This document shows, piece after piece, positions 24,715-48,226 of a DNA stretch of 64,000 nucleotides. A program made the position numbers and the translations under genes. The stretch covers positions 410,437 through 474,436 of the forward strand of contig JAQGDQ010000158.1 in assembly GCA_030141605.1 (NCBI GenBank), written 5' to 3'. This DNA comes from Tubiluchus corallicola (Eukaryota > Priapulida > Priapulimorpha > Priapulimorphida > Tubiluchidae). The notes below the pieces were generated by a model, which saw only the letters and a program-made list of their open reading frames with translations, made no database searches and was not told the origin of the DNA. The stretch's first letter is position 1, and each line of letters starts with the position of its first letter.

Positions 24715-24905
24715 CCATGTACCAAAACACTTACGCGTCTTCCGCAAATAAGATGAACTTTACCTTGTCTGGTGCATTATTAATGTCGTTTATATACAGG
24801 AGAAAAGTGTGGGGCGTAAAACCGATCCTTGTAAGATACCGCACAATGGCATTGAAACAATTCGATTCACAGTTGCCTAATTTAACAAATTGTTGCCTTT
24901 GTTAT
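24715..24905 (-). pseudogene. Non-LTR retrotransposon reverse-transcriptase fragment
   Basis: The minus strand encodes CGILQGSVLRPTLFLLYIND and, after a short spacer, KFILFAEDA. These are the QG-x-x-L-x-P-x-LF-x-x-YIND and F-A-D-D core blocks of a non-LTR reverse transcriptase. The second aspartate region is degenerate and there is a frame change upstream of CGILQG. Only the palm core remains, so it is inactive. Clade not determinable; jockey/CR1-like at a guess. Confidence 0.7.
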
Positions 24906-25199
24906 TTAATGCATTAACTTAATTAATAATCTTTAGTATGCTTAAAATATTGTAGTTAATAATATAGCTAGATGATATTTTGAATGTTTTTATCGCCAAT
25001 TATTATTAGTGTTATTAGTATCTATTCTGTTGTGACATTCTTATCCAGGAATAATTCTATGTATTTTTGTAAATCTGTAAAATTGTCTCAATGGTTGTAT
25101 TTGTTTGTATTATATTGTAAAAAATAAAATATTTGTTTCATTTGTTTGATTATTGTATAATCATTGTAATTTAATTGTGCCGGCAAATAGAGGAAATTA

Positions 25200-25419
<220 letters not shown>

Positions 25420-27129
25420 TTGCTATTTGCATTGTTTCGCAACCCTCTTGTACAGTACTGTTCAATTTTTTGCTTAACAAGTTGTGATCAATTGTGTCAA
25501 ATGCATTTTTAAACGAACAAAGAAGCCTATAGAGAATGTTACATGTTTGTAGCAGATCTGTTTGTTCTATTCGTTCATTTCGAAGTAAAAAACTAAAAAG
25601 GTTATGTTTAAGAACTAAAATAAGCGAGTATTAGTGAAAGTTTTGTATCTTTACCAATTCAGTGTTTTCCTTGACAGTCGAAGAGCGTGTTTTAGTTTAA
25701 AGACAGCAGTTACACGGCTTCCTATGCTTTCCTTTCCCAGAATTGTATTGGTCAACTACAAACGACTGCTTATACCAACTGTATCTCAGAAAATATGCAA
25801 ACTTTTAGTATCATTACGACCGCCATATAGTGCAATTGTAATGTAGTTCAACCTGCGTTTCCTGTCAGCTGGACTCCAAAGGTTTTCAATCATACTTTCA
25901 ATAAACGTATAGTCCTGCAGTTTATTTCAGCACGGATACTACGATTTAATGGGCTTAAATAAGCACTTAACTGCAGTGATTACGAAACTCCTGTTGTGTT
26001 AATTGCTGTATTCAATCACGCTCAGGCTAGTACATCAAGCTATTGTGATCCTCGTCATGGCTCGTTCATACTATGGCAAGCAGAAACAGACTATTCACAA
26101 CCACACACCCCGCATATTCTATATGCATAAAATACTCTTCTCCATTCAGTATTTTAGACAGTAAACAGACACTCGGCCAGAAAGACCACTATGGGTACTT
26201 GACTTTCCGATCCATTACCATCCGTATGTGGTCCTACAAGGTCGTCCACATATCCACATGTAGGACCTCTTGTAAACGGGTACACAAATGAGCAAAGATA
26301 TTAAAAGTGCCAAACGAATTAAAAGAACCGCGACTCATCGGCCCTGTTCCCAGTACAATAAATAGGGCTAAATTATATAAAACTTTATTTATTTGAAGTG
26401 GATTGACGTACAGTAATATTACTGATCGGAGCTTTTCCACTGTGCAACAAATACATTTTAGTTGAGAACAGATATATAGAACTGGTTATCAAGAATATAG
26501 TTACATAGATAGTTCGATCAAAAACACAAGTAATTTATTACTTAACAATTAAAATTGAAATATATAAAGCCACAGAGTACAGAAGCGATACCAGAAACAA
26601 TAATTTTCAATGTTCATGATCCTATTACTACAAAAGTATGGCTGCTCAATTACTGGTGTTTAATTCAAAAGTCCAAAATTCAAAATAATTCAGACTAAGT
26701 TCGATATACAATTACACGTACAATCAATTAGCAAACGTTTAGTAGACTTTATATAGTTCTGCAACAATTTGAAGAGAATGCCATTGGATGGATGACCTGG
26801 TCTGAGTTTATGAAAAATGTCGTTGTAAATAATAGCAGGTCTAGGGTTGGCGTGTAATTCTTGAGTTATGTGCCGGTAATAACAGAGCTGATCCAATAAC
26901 AGTGGTTCTATGTATGTCATAGTTTGCACACTCAAAAAAATAATGGCGGGGACTCTCAGTCGAATTGTTGCACCTACATGAACGGTCATTAATAATATTC
27001 CTGGAAAACAAATCACTTCTTAATTGTGAAAATTGGCAACGAATCTACATGTTGAAATCTCATTACTTCAATCATCATTATAGTTAGGGCATACTGATTT
27101 AGTACGAACTCCCTATAGGTTCAACAATC
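25420..27129. other. Non-coding stretch, part possibly the tail of a LINE
   Basis: The right part (about 26690-27129) directly follows the LINE relic at 27.13-28.02 kb on the minus strand and may be its 3' tail. The rest shows nothing recognisable. Confidence 0.35.
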
Positions 27130-28020
27130 TGCTTTTAAAGGCAAATGGAGAAAGGAAAGTCTGTCAGTTTTCAACTGGTAAACTATTCCATAGGCGAATG
27201 CCTTTTTGGAAACAAACTATTATACAACTGTCGTGTAGGCACGTATGTCATGTAGAGCATAGTGGTTGTTGGGACGAAATTCATTTAATATTATATATTT
27301 TTTGAATTATTCCAACGGTTTGAAGTTCACTCCTTATTTTGAATGGTGACACACCAAGAGTTAATATTGTGTACGCACGACCCCTTCATCGCCCCAGACA
27401 TTAGCAACATAGTTGGATACTGCACGCTTTCAATTCTAATGAAATTTTTCGTTGAGCAATTTGACCAAATTACAATACCATATTCTATAACAGGTCTAAC
27501 AAATGCTTTATACGAAGTAATGAAGTCAAATACACACTGTTTATATTTTAGTTGGTGAAAAATATTAATTATCTTATTAGTTTTATTTTCTACATACTTT
27601 ACATGATGACTCCAAGTAAGTTTCGAGTCAGAAATAATGCCCAGAAGCCTTATATCATCGACCACTTCAATTTCAGTATTCAAAATATGTACCTCTAAGG
27701 TTTGATGGGACTATTTTGCGTGAATATAAAATTGCTTTACTTTTATGAACATTCAATATCATGCCCCATCTGGATCACCAAATTTGAATTAAAGTAAGGT
27801 CACGATTTAAACTGCAACGTTAATATTTTTGGTGGGTTTAAGTAAGTTAGAATCATCTGCAAACAGGTGAACAGTATTTTCCAAGTTTGCAGATATGTCA
27901 TTAATGAACACCACAAACAACAATGGACCAAGAATTGATCCTTGGGGGACTCCTGCCTCCATGCTCTTCTATCCAGAGACCGTCCATATTCGGTCAGTGA
28001 ACTTAATCAGTCAGTGAAAA
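27130..28020 (-). pseudogene. Non-LTR retrotransposon reverse-transcriptase relic
   Basis: Read on the minus strand: AGVPQGSILGPLLFVVFIND, then TVHLFADDSNLL (catalytic FADD), then LNVHKSKAILYSRK. Next come LLGIISDSKLTWSHHVKYV and RPVIEYGIVIW, and finally a broken FPKRHSPME-type block that corresponds to the usual FFPRAIRLWN motif at the end of such proteins. Order and motifs are those of a jockey/CR1-type LINE. Several frameshifts and stops make it inactive; the 5' half is absent. Confidence 0.8.
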
Positions 28021-28585
28021 CAAGAAAACAAGCTGGGCGCAAGATTATGTTAATTTACTGGAATACAGGCAAAATATAGCCTAAAAATGATTCCGGTGAA
28101 TTGCCTAACTCGCCCAAATAGGTTGCATTGGGCGCAGTTATTTTATTGGCAGATTGAAAAAAGGCAAACAATTAGTTATAATAAATTCAAAAAATCTAAA
28201 ACTGAAATCAATGTTAGGCGTAAGTTAGGTCACAATGTTGAGTTAGTTTTCTTGTTGAGTCATAGAGGCAACTTTTTCTATGAAAGTAAATTGATTAAAA
28301 AAATGAACGCTGTGATGCATGTTATTACGTCATTTTTTTATTTTTTAGTGTACTATTGATTGATTGCCGACTATACCCAAGTTTTTAAACCTGTTGAGTA
28401 ACGATTTACAATACTCGTTTCGTAATGCAAGTTTTACTTTGATTTATTATCATTCAGCTGTATTTTTAAAACGTATTTGAACGTTTACTAGAAAACTAAT
28501 TTTACTTCTTGCAGCTCGTTTGACTTTTTGACACAATAACAATGTTTTTTACTTGACGACAATGTGTACGTCAAGACAGTAATTT

Positions 28586-28743
28586 AGATGATGATGATGA
28601 TGATGATGATAACGGCGACGGCGACGACGACTATAGTGATTTTATTACCATACAATTTGTGTATGTTTTATTACAATAAAGTATTAATATATATATATAT
28701 ATATATATATATACATGTGTGTATGTGTATGTGTATGTATATG

Positions 28744-28775
<32 letters not shown>

Positions 28776-28812
28776 TGTATGTATGTATGTATGTATGTAT
28801 TTATATATGTAC
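28586..28812. repeat. Microsatellite cluster: GAT, TA and TATG
   Basis: A GAT block at 28586-28610, a TA block at about 28686-28713 and a TATG/TGTATG block to about 28807, separated by short unique DNA. Confidence 0.95.
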
Positions 28813-31800
28813 AATGATGATGATGTCATGATGGCAATCAAGTAATTTTGCATTATACAAACGAGTCTATACTTGACTCGAGAAACCTTTAAAAATGAAT
28901 GACAACTAACAAGGAAGCCAGACAGTTTTAGAAAAGAGCGGTCATTTGAAATATGAGTTTTCTCTCTGAATAAACTTTTGATACGGCACGATCGATAAAG
29001 TGTTATGAGAGGAAACAGTTCTCTCTAGTTGTATGGTAGCTGTCGGCACTTGAACCTGTACAGGGTTCTCAATTTTCGGACATTCTGTGAGGCAAAAAGA
29101 GCAACTTTCAACCTGTCAACCGGATACGCTGGATAGATTTCAAGAGTCTGGTACGGCGCGGCAGGTCGATTAAATGCGATGTTCTGCTCACCTCTCATTG
29201 ACGTAATAGCAGGCATGGGAGTTTGGCTTATGTAGTTAAGTTTGCGAGAACAAGAAATCTATTTACTGGAATAAGTAACAGTTAGCACTGTTTCATTTTT
29301 GAAGTAATTCTTAGCTACTTGCATCTTTGTGCGTTTTTTGCATTATAAATTTCAAAGGAGAACTTCGGAAAGTAGTTGACCTACCACGTCGACTTAAAGA
29401 AGGCAGAGGCAGGATTGTCAATTTGTCCTCAATAAGCTGTAAGTTCCAACCTTACAAAAATCTCAACGTTAAGTTAACTAAGCAGACCTTGTAGTTGAAG
29501 AAACCATCATCAACTTATAGAAGAACCTGTATTTTAGGCCTACTTAAGATATTAAAAGAAAACAGAACGCCGACGATGACAAGTTTTTTGTTAAATTTCA
29601 GCATGAAAAAATAACATAACTGGATGAAAAACGTTACGTTTTCATTTTTATCATTGTTAATGCAGCAGGTACGTGATTTGTTTTTCGTTTTGGTTGTTTT
29701 AATAGTTTTTACATTGACGTAATCCACATTTTCTTGCACTTCCGGAAACGCCCAACACTACCGTAACCACCAGGGCCATGTAATAGGTGCTTTTTCTTTG
29801 GTTTCCCATTAACAGTGAAATCTCTTTCACTCGGCCTATATTTCCACTTCACGTTATTATTGTAAACAGTGTTACGCCTGCTACACGCCTTTATTATTAA
29901 TTACATCCAGAGGTACTAATTAGTTTTTATGGGGCTTTAATGATTCTGAATGTGTGTCATTTAGCTTATAATGTTGTACGACTTCAAGCTATTAGCGAGT
30001 TATACTCATGAGAAATAAAGGGAGGCTCAGACTCAGTACATGGCTAAGCTTCATTACTTACAATTATAAACCTGCAGAATGATGCTAATTATGATAGCAG
30101 CCAGGTGAGTAGATGATTTCCTCCTAATTTCAAAAACAAAGTGTAGCGGAGGGAAGCGAGGTAACAAGGAAGCATTGATGAAGTTTTCTTAATTTCCATG
30201 ATGTTAGTTTGTTAGTTATAGGGTGAGCATCAAAAGTACGAATTCTGTTCGAATGAGTTTTTTAGTTCGAATCATTCTGCAGTTTAACCACATACGTTCT
30301 TTCTAGTATCGCTAAAACGTTTGAAACATCAGCATAATTTAGATGCGATTTCGGTGCACAATTTCTAAACAAATTCATCATCGTCATCATCATCTCTGGA
30401 GTTTCACCTCCTCTGACATGACTCTTACAATCACTTTAGTCCACGCTGCCCTGTCACCCTCAACATCCTATGTCTCTGTATTTTTGATGTCTAATGGTGT
30501 GTTGATAAGAACTTTTTTGAATGTAAGCTAGTAGCTGTCCTCCTTGCGGTTTCTTTTTTCTGCAATACTTCATTGAAAGCAAATTTTAATGGGCTGCCAT
30601 CTAAACAAATTATTAGTGTTTTTACTGCAGAACAAAATCGAGTAATATGCATGATTTTTGATTCGGATTAAAAAAACTGAAATTCGGTTTGATTCGAGTT
30701 CGAAAATCACAAATTAGATTCGATTCGAATTCACTTTCTGGTAAAGTATGTTCACCCCAAGTTAACGATTGTCTTATTTATTGTCTGTCTAATGTCAAGT
30801 TCAATGCAACCTTTAAATTAAACCAACAAAAACTGCCTACGGCATTCAAAATTAGAGGACGAAATGAAAATAACATTCGTAAAACAATAAAAAACACTAG
30901 AACATCCAATTAATTGCACTACGCTAGTTGTTAAGATGTGTAGGAGCAAAGCTACTAACACGAACTCTCTCTATCGCCGTAAGCACATCTGAAACAGATA
31001 AATGTGGATTCGATGAAATTTAGTAGGAAGATTAAATTATTGGAAGAATTATCTGGAGTTTTGATGATGATCAGTTGAAGGACACAGGAAAGAGAATCTA
31101 TGTTTGGATATTGAGCAGACCTATATATAGGATGAGACGGATCGTGGATCAAGTGAGATTTGTATATGGCAATCCAACCGTTTCTCCGATGATGATCACA
31201 CCTCACAAATCTCACAATTAAGTTTCACATTTTAATCGATATTGAAGCCAGATAGCGTTAATCAAGAAAAGCTTTGGTAGGTTTTGACACATTTTTATAC
31301 AAAATAGTTTTATGTGTAGTACATCACTAACCGCTATTTTAATGTAATTTAGGAAAAAATGTCCGACAACGTAATCGTGATCGAGGTACTGGACTGGTTA
31401 GTTATGAATTCTGGATTGATTACTGATTGTGAATTGACAATTTAAAAAACGTCCATTTTTCGGAGCGAGATCGCTGAAAAAGTTCGTTGCAACCTTAACA
31501 TGGCCACACAAAACTATTAAGTTGGAATTTTAACTTTATAAACGACAAAAATAATCAGCTGTGAAAAATAACAGTAAAAACAATTTTTGGCAAAAATGTC
31601 TTAATATCACGTGGGCCAGATGCATAGGCCTATATACTCCAATGGTCATCTGTTGCCAGAATTAAAAAAATACTGCGAATGTAACTTTAAACTTTTTTTT
31701 ACATCGCACATACTTATTTTACAACCAGCGTGCAACAACAGCAGCGAAGTTCTAGTTGCGAAATAAGATTTATGGAAATCTTAAGAATGTTTTTGCTTGT

Positions 31801-32627
31801 ATAGACAATTAACAAATTACACAAATGAAGCAATCAGCTAAGTACGCTCGTTTTAGGTGACTTAATAATAATTGATATTAACCAACGCTGAGCTACGGAT
31901 TTTTGCGTTGAATTAAGATTTACCTGCAAAATAATCGCGCGTTCATTGGGCACACGCTGAGTTATTAAAAACGTTGTTGTTTAGAATTTAGACTCGTCCA
32001 TAACTTTGAGACGGATTACCCATTTAAACAATTAGCGTACTATAGTTATCTTTGTACGCAGTAATACGAAAACTATTATTAGCTGGCACATCTTTTAAAT
32101 TCCACAGTATCATAATGGATTGACAAAAGCTCACATTGGCAATAATTAGTGAAAAATAAATCAAACACTTACTAAAGGAAATGCAATATGCCCTACGGAC
32201 AATCTAACATCAAAATAGAAAAAAGTCAGTTGGTGAATTCTGTAGTACTAAATCTTCCTTGATAATTAAAAGGACTTCGGTTTTAATTTGACGCTTAGCC
32301 AAGAAAAAAATTCTCAGTGAAATAAGTTATAAGCAAAGAGGGGAACTCAGGAACTCAAGTATGTAAGGTATTGCTGTAGATAAGGACAGGCGAGATAGGC
32401 GAGTAGGCCATTCGTATTGAACGGGTATCTTGGGGCCCACTAAAATTAATTTGTCGTAAAGCTTGCCAACTTATAACCCTGTTTCAACCGTGATTGAATG
32501 CATTTAATAATATGATATATTTGAAACCATAAGGGCCCCTGTACAATAAGCCTATACGTGTGGAATATTGAAACAATATATATATTGGATGCTGAAACAG
32601 GCCAACATTTCTATAAATTTAGGGGCC
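28813..32627. other. Non-coding stretch with two weak coding-like spots
   Basis: Around 29025-29219 the DNA is richer in GC than its surroundings and has an open minus-strand frame (about 63 codons) with no recognised family. Around 30370-30480 the minus strand ends in a short ATGATG-rich tail after a protein-like segment. That resembles the 3' end of RTE-type LINEs but is too short to claim. Confidence 0.35.
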
Positions 32628-33113
32628 CACTCATTAGTTTGGTCATGAGCTTGGTCATCAGTTTGGTCATAAGTTTGGTTATGAGTTTGGGGATTAGTTT
32701 GCCCATGAGTTTGGCCATGAGTTTGGTCATGAGTTTGGCCATAGGATTAGCTATGAGTTTGGCCATGAGTTTGGTCATGAGTTTGGCGATGAGTCTGGTC
32801 ATGAGTTTGGCGATGAGTCTGGTCATGAGTTTGGTCATGAGTTTGGTCATCTGTTTGGTCATGAGTTTGGCCATGAGTTTGGTCATGAGTTTGGACATAA
32901 GATTAGCTATGAGTTTGGTCATGAGTTTGGCCATGAGTTTGGCCATAAGATTAGCTATGAGTTTGGCCATGAGTTTGGCGATGAGTTTGGCCATAAGATT
33001 AGCTATGAGTTTGGCCATGAGTTTGGCGATGAGTTTGGCGATGAGTCTGGTCATGAGTTTGGTCATGAGTTTGGCGATGAGTTTGGCCATGAGTTTGGAC
33101 ATGAGTTTGGTCT
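32628..33113. repeat. 12-bp minisatellite, open in both directions
   Basis: About 40 copies of a 12-base unit, typically ATGAGTTTGGTC or ATGAGTTTGGCC. Because 12 is divisible by three, the plus strand stays open for 185 codons as repeats of MSLV/MSLA and the minus strand for 163 codons as repeats of KLMT/KLMA. There is no splice context or promoter evidence, so I regard both as consequences of the period and not as genes. Confidence 0.9.
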
Positions 33114-35231
33114 AGGGTCCACAAGTAGGTAAATCTGGCTCTGGATGAGGATCATATTTTTCCTCTAAGCTTTTCTACAAATAGTAGCAATGTCAGGTCA
33201 TCACGACGCCTAATTTCTTTCTTTACTCGTTGGGTTCAGTATAAACGGATCCATAGACCAGTTTTTACTGGGATATGACAACAGTAAAAGATAGTCCGTA
33301 AAAGATAGACAGTAAAAGATAACAATGATCTATTCTACTTTACAGAATTATTCTATAAAACTTAGATTACGCAACAGCATATCAGCTATTATAACTTATA
33401 TACTCGTAATTATTGCAGAATTTTGGTAGTGACGACATAAACACGTGTCACACGTAACTTGCACAGTTTACACGTATTACCTTCATATATTATGTTAGTG
33501 TTATATAAACTCTTTCAATGAAAATCAATGCTGCTTTTATGCCTTGGGTAGGTTCAGTATAATAATCCACGTTATTCAGCTACGTTTAGCACGCATTAGT
33601 CGCATTACCACCCGTTTTGTTTGTCCTGCTTAATATCTTAAATACAGAATGTAAGCAACTCTGAAACATATCGATCATGTCTTCAAAATTATTAGTAAGC
33701 TCAATGGAGCAGTCTAAGCTTTAATTGTCAAGACCACGTGCTGCTACCTGTTCTGTAAATGGCTAGTTTGCATCTTAACCGTTGAAGTTGTCGTCACTCC
33801 ACACGCCATTATTGAGACTGGTAACACGCGGTTTTGCTTCCCTAGTATAGCTGAAATACCTGAAACAAGCCATTTGTTTGGGAGAATGAAAATAATGATT
33901 CTTTCTAACTTAATCTCAGTCCAAGCTAATTAAGGCTATTGTTCTGCTTTCCGAACAATGTTAATTTACATTATTTTATACTGTAACACTGACCCTGTAT
34001 TGTATTGTGTTATGTGGAATAAAGGACTCTTGGATCTTCCAAATCGAGTTGCCATTTTAGAGAAGTTCATGAGAATGTACATAATTTCAATGCACGTGAT
34101 GCGGGAATTACGATTATTTTCCTGATAGGCCATGATCAGCTGATACGCAGAAAATCTTTATTTGTATCTGTATGACATTTGAGGTAGGAAAGACATTTCA
34201 AGGTATATTGCTGCGTCGGACAATATGTACAAGTTGTACCATTTCAAGCCACTTAGGAGCAATCTGAAGAGGTTACTAAATTTCGAACGTGTCTGTTGCA
34301 TATATCACAGATAAAATGGAAAATGTCGCAAAGTGTTCCGATGAAAAAAGGAATTCGCGAATTTTTTTGTGCTCTTGTTAATTAGAATTCCATTTAAATT
34401 GTGAATAGTATAACGATAGTTAAATAAAATTCTTTCTTTTCGAAATATGGCATTATTTTGTAGTTTGTGCTCGTTGTACTCAAAATGGCACATCGGTACA
34501 AATAGAAATTTACTATGTGTCAGCAGTTTACGTACCAGCAAAATAATATAATACCTATGCAACTGATGTCACACTCTCACAATAAATTTGCTTAAACTTG
34601 CAGCTGCTTTCGATTTCACAAATGGCCTTAATTTAACTTAGAGTGAGATCAAATCCGTAAAAATGAAAATAAATAGTAGTTTTGAGTCTTTCTGTGACTT
34701 GTTCGGAACATTGGGTTATCAAAACTGGGCCATAATTAATGGAACACTGTTCTAATTTAAAGTATTCAGAATAGTTTTTATGTCATCTTACGTATCAAAA
34801 CTTCTCATAGCAATCGCCGCTTGTTTTCCAAACATTCTCGATCTTCCCGGAGACATAAAACTGTATTTTGATGCGTCATCCTGGCTACAAAGTTAAATAT
34901 CATTCCATGATTGACATTTATTTTCTTTCCTCGGCTCATAAAAACAAGTACAAATGTAGATACTTAGCTAATCACTTACAGAGAACAGTGGTGATTGTAC
35001 GTAATACTGTTTGGGTGTTTATTTGTTAAGACGCAAGAGCATCAACACTGATGCTTTCAAAGTGTCATGTGTTTGTTTCACAGCTACATACGCCTTGTAT
35101 ACAATAATGTTATATAACAAGGTCGTTGTGAGCTAAATACGCCAACAAATGTGAAATTTCTGCAATTTTGTTAGCGTTTTCACTTAAAACCTGGATTTAA
35201 ATTAAGTCAAACACAAGTTCAAAAAACTAAA
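33114..35231. other. Non-coding stretch
   Basis: AT-rich; nothing recognised beyond short frames. Confidence 0.4.
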
Positions 35232-35520
35232 AGGTCGGTGATGGCGACGATTATTATAGTAAAGAAGTTGATAATGATACTGCTGCTGCTGATGATGATG
35301 ACGATGACGACGATGTCTATGATGATGCTGCTGATGGTGGTGGCGGTGGCGATGATAATGACAATGATGATGACGACGACAACGACGATAATGGTGATGA
35401 TGATGATGATGGTGGTGGTGGTGATGGTAATGATGACGATAATGATGATGATGACTAGAATGACGTGGCGATGACAATAACAATGATGATGATGAGAACG
35501 ACAACGGCGACGAACGTGAT
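35232..35520. repeat. Degenerate GAT/GAC trinucleotide tract
   Basis: Interrupted GATGAC-type repeats. Frames of polymethionine, polyhistidine and isoleucine/valine across it are artefacts. Confidence 0.9.
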
Positions 35521-36287
35521 GAGGGTGGTAGGCATAAAAAGTTGTTTGTTTGGTGAGCTTTCTTGCGCACTTAAGCATGACAGCATCTTAATTATTTAAA
35601 AGTTATTGGGCGATTTAATTAGCAGCTCAATATTGCAATTACATGCCTTGATAAACTTACTAAAAGCAGTCCCTCAAGTAGTTGCGTTTCAGTGATTAGT
35701 TGTCACGCAGAGTAAATAACTAAGTTTATTAATGCATGAATTAGGCTACTGTGTAGCAGTTAGAAGATACGAAAATACATGCATTTCGAAATAAGATTGT
35801 GAAATTCTGCAACTGCAAAATTTGCAATTAAAGTTTTCGTCATAGTGACGCAATTAGAAAAATGAACCGGCAAGTACAGTAATATTTAAGTTAAAAAAAT
35901 ATTTAAACAAAAATTGACTAAGGTTTTATAATTACGGTAGGTTAGAGTTCTACAGTTTATAGGCCCGGGAATAAATGAAATCTATGCTGGTGTGTATCAG
36001 CGAATGTTATCATGTTGTTGGGACGGATATTCGTGTCTAGTCATAATAAGGGCTTCTGAATTAGATTTGACGGAAGATGAAGGTTTAATTTGCTTAATTT
36101 TGGCTATAGAGTTTATTTCGTAGAGACTGCCTGTTGCCAAGTCTGTTTCAATGTCTATTTTTTTTCTTTTGAACTGAATACTACTTTTGACAATATACTT
36201 GATTATGAACAAAAGTGTATAATATATGCAGCTTCCATGATTGGAACTTGTTGTGGAGTATTTAATCTTATTCTTGGTGTGAGAGCT

Positions 36288-36672
36288 TTAATGCGAAAGG
36301 CTAATTATTATATTTAGAGCATAGTTCTGTGGCATATTAATTTTTAAATCGTTTTCTCTTTTAACTCTCTCAAAAACTATACACTCATATGAAAATGTGG
36401 CAAAAGGTTGAGCAATTTTGTTTGTGTTGAAGGCTGCCTGTTTATTTGTCTTAAAGTACGCTACACTAGATGCCCCTTTTTGTATAGCTATATCAAAATG
36501 TTCGTCCCAATATAAAGTGTTATCTACCCTGACTCTTAGAATTTTTCCCATTTTACTTGTTCAGTAGTATTGTTTCCAAAATTAAGTGTTTCTTATGGTA
36601 TATTATGATTATCTGTGTAAGTATTAGGGGACAATATCATAAATTCAATTTTATGTTGTTCATTGTTACTAA
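36288..36672 (-). pseudogene. Non-LTR retrotransposon reverse-transcriptase fragment
   Basis: On the minus strand, NNEQHKIEFMILSPN (the N-x-x-K-x-x-x-M-x-x motif after the YADD block) is followed, after one stop, by NNTTEQV. Then comes LRVRVDNTLYWDEHFDIA, the LGV-x-x-D-x-x-L-x-W-x-x-H block typical of the post-palm domain. Only this part of the element remains, with disabling changes. It lies immediately upstream of the neuropeptide gene's first coding exon, on the opposite strand. Confidence 0.65.
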
Positions 36673-36775
36673 CGTCGTAGCTGCTTGTGCTTTTCCCCCC
36701 TTTACAATCATCAAAAATATGTTGCGCACAGTCTAGCACAGTGAATTTAACCGGCAATGTTTGTCATTCTTTCAG

Positions 36776-36858
36776 AGGACGCCTAGGAAACGTCCACGGA
36801 TTGACGCAGGAATACGCCCAGAAATTAGCACCCGTACAAGACCAGTCATCGCTGGAAA
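36776..36858 (+). promoter_or_regulatory. 5' UTR part of the neuropeptide signal-peptide exon
   Basis: A pyrimidine-rich tract ending TTCTTTCAG at 36775 is a strong splice acceptor, so the exon is probably preceded by a non-coding leader exon. An in-frame TAG at 36826-36828 precedes the ATG, which supports the chosen start. Confidence 0.6.
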
Positions 36859-47042
<10,184 letters not shown>

Positions 47043-47064
47043 ATCACTACGGAATATAAAACAG

Positions 47065-48226
47065 GTACAGAGAACTAATTGATACGTCGATCATAGAACA
47101 ATGCTTGTCTTATGTACCGATTGTGATCCGTATTACCAAAATTAACGGCTAACCTCGGTAACATAAAAGCGATTTTTTTTAAATAAAAAGACAAATCAAA
47201 AGAAGGAAATGGCTCAACGTTTTGAACTACTAACTTCAGGTCAACAGAAAAACAACAAACAAAGAAAAATCACGTCGATTTAGTAAAAATAAGAGTTTTT
47301 TTTTGTTATAACATGAACACGTTAAAAGGATATCACATTAAAAATGAACAAGCAAGTAGAACAACATTAGCATAGTAAATAGCAGCAATTTTGACCAGCA
47401 GCCACCGGCATGCCGAAATGCAACCCATCGGGAGAACCCTAGTTCTGTATCTGTGAGTTAACAGAGAGGACAGAGTCTCTCTCCATCAAATTTTAGGAGA
47501 TTCTTTTCACGGCGTTTGTTGACAATTGAACAATGAATTTTTCAAGCCATAATGAATCTGATAGCGAATTATAAGTTTTGCCTGGTCATACGTCAGTAAT
47601 GCTGCACGGTGGTCCAAATTTGTAACTCATTTCCACTTCTGCTCAACACGTGTAGCTGATTATATATACTACACACCCACACAGCTATTTTTGCTCAGTT
47701 TTTAAAACTTGAAAATGAAACTCTAATTTGGCTAAGTATTTCTAGACGTGATTAAAAGAGCGCCGACGAGTAATACGATTAGCAAAACAGGAAGTAAAAA
47801 CGCCCAATACCAGATGAAGCGGATTAAAACCAATCTCTGTCATGTTTAACTTATTCAATTAATTTAAAAGCAGTAACTTGATTTAAAACGCGATGCAGGC
47901 GACGTTTAACAGACCAGGATACCTGACCAACCAGTTTAACAAACAGCGAAATACCTGAAAATGATATTATGCACTGTCAAGCTTAGCTGATTTTCAAGGA
48001 AGCCATGCAAACTACCTTAGCTAGCAGCTGTAAAGCATTTGTACTCCGTATGTCCATTAAATCTTACTACGCGTTTAGTGAATTCTCGGGTTTATGTCCC
48101 TTTTAACAAAGATGAAAGCAGGTGTAAACAAAACCTGACGTAACGAAGAGTCGTCAATAACGATAAGTGTCTATTTTTGGTAATACTCTTCTCTTCTCTT
48201 TTCTCTCTCTGTGCCTTGTCTGCCTC
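47065..48226. other. Non-coding stretch after neuropeptide exon 3
   Basis: AATAAA near 47183 could end the neuropeptide transcript. Otherwise nothing recognised up to the LINE relic. Confidence 0.4.

Noticed and set aside
29025-29216. 63-codon minus-strand frame in GC-richer DNA
   Set aside because: No family resemblance, no clear splice sites and no second exon; mentioned only in the gap entry.
32558-33115. 185- and 163-codon frames of MSLV- and KLMT-type repeats as real genes
   Set aside because: Both arise because the minisatellite period is 12; no promoter, signal or splice evidence. Kept only as a finding.
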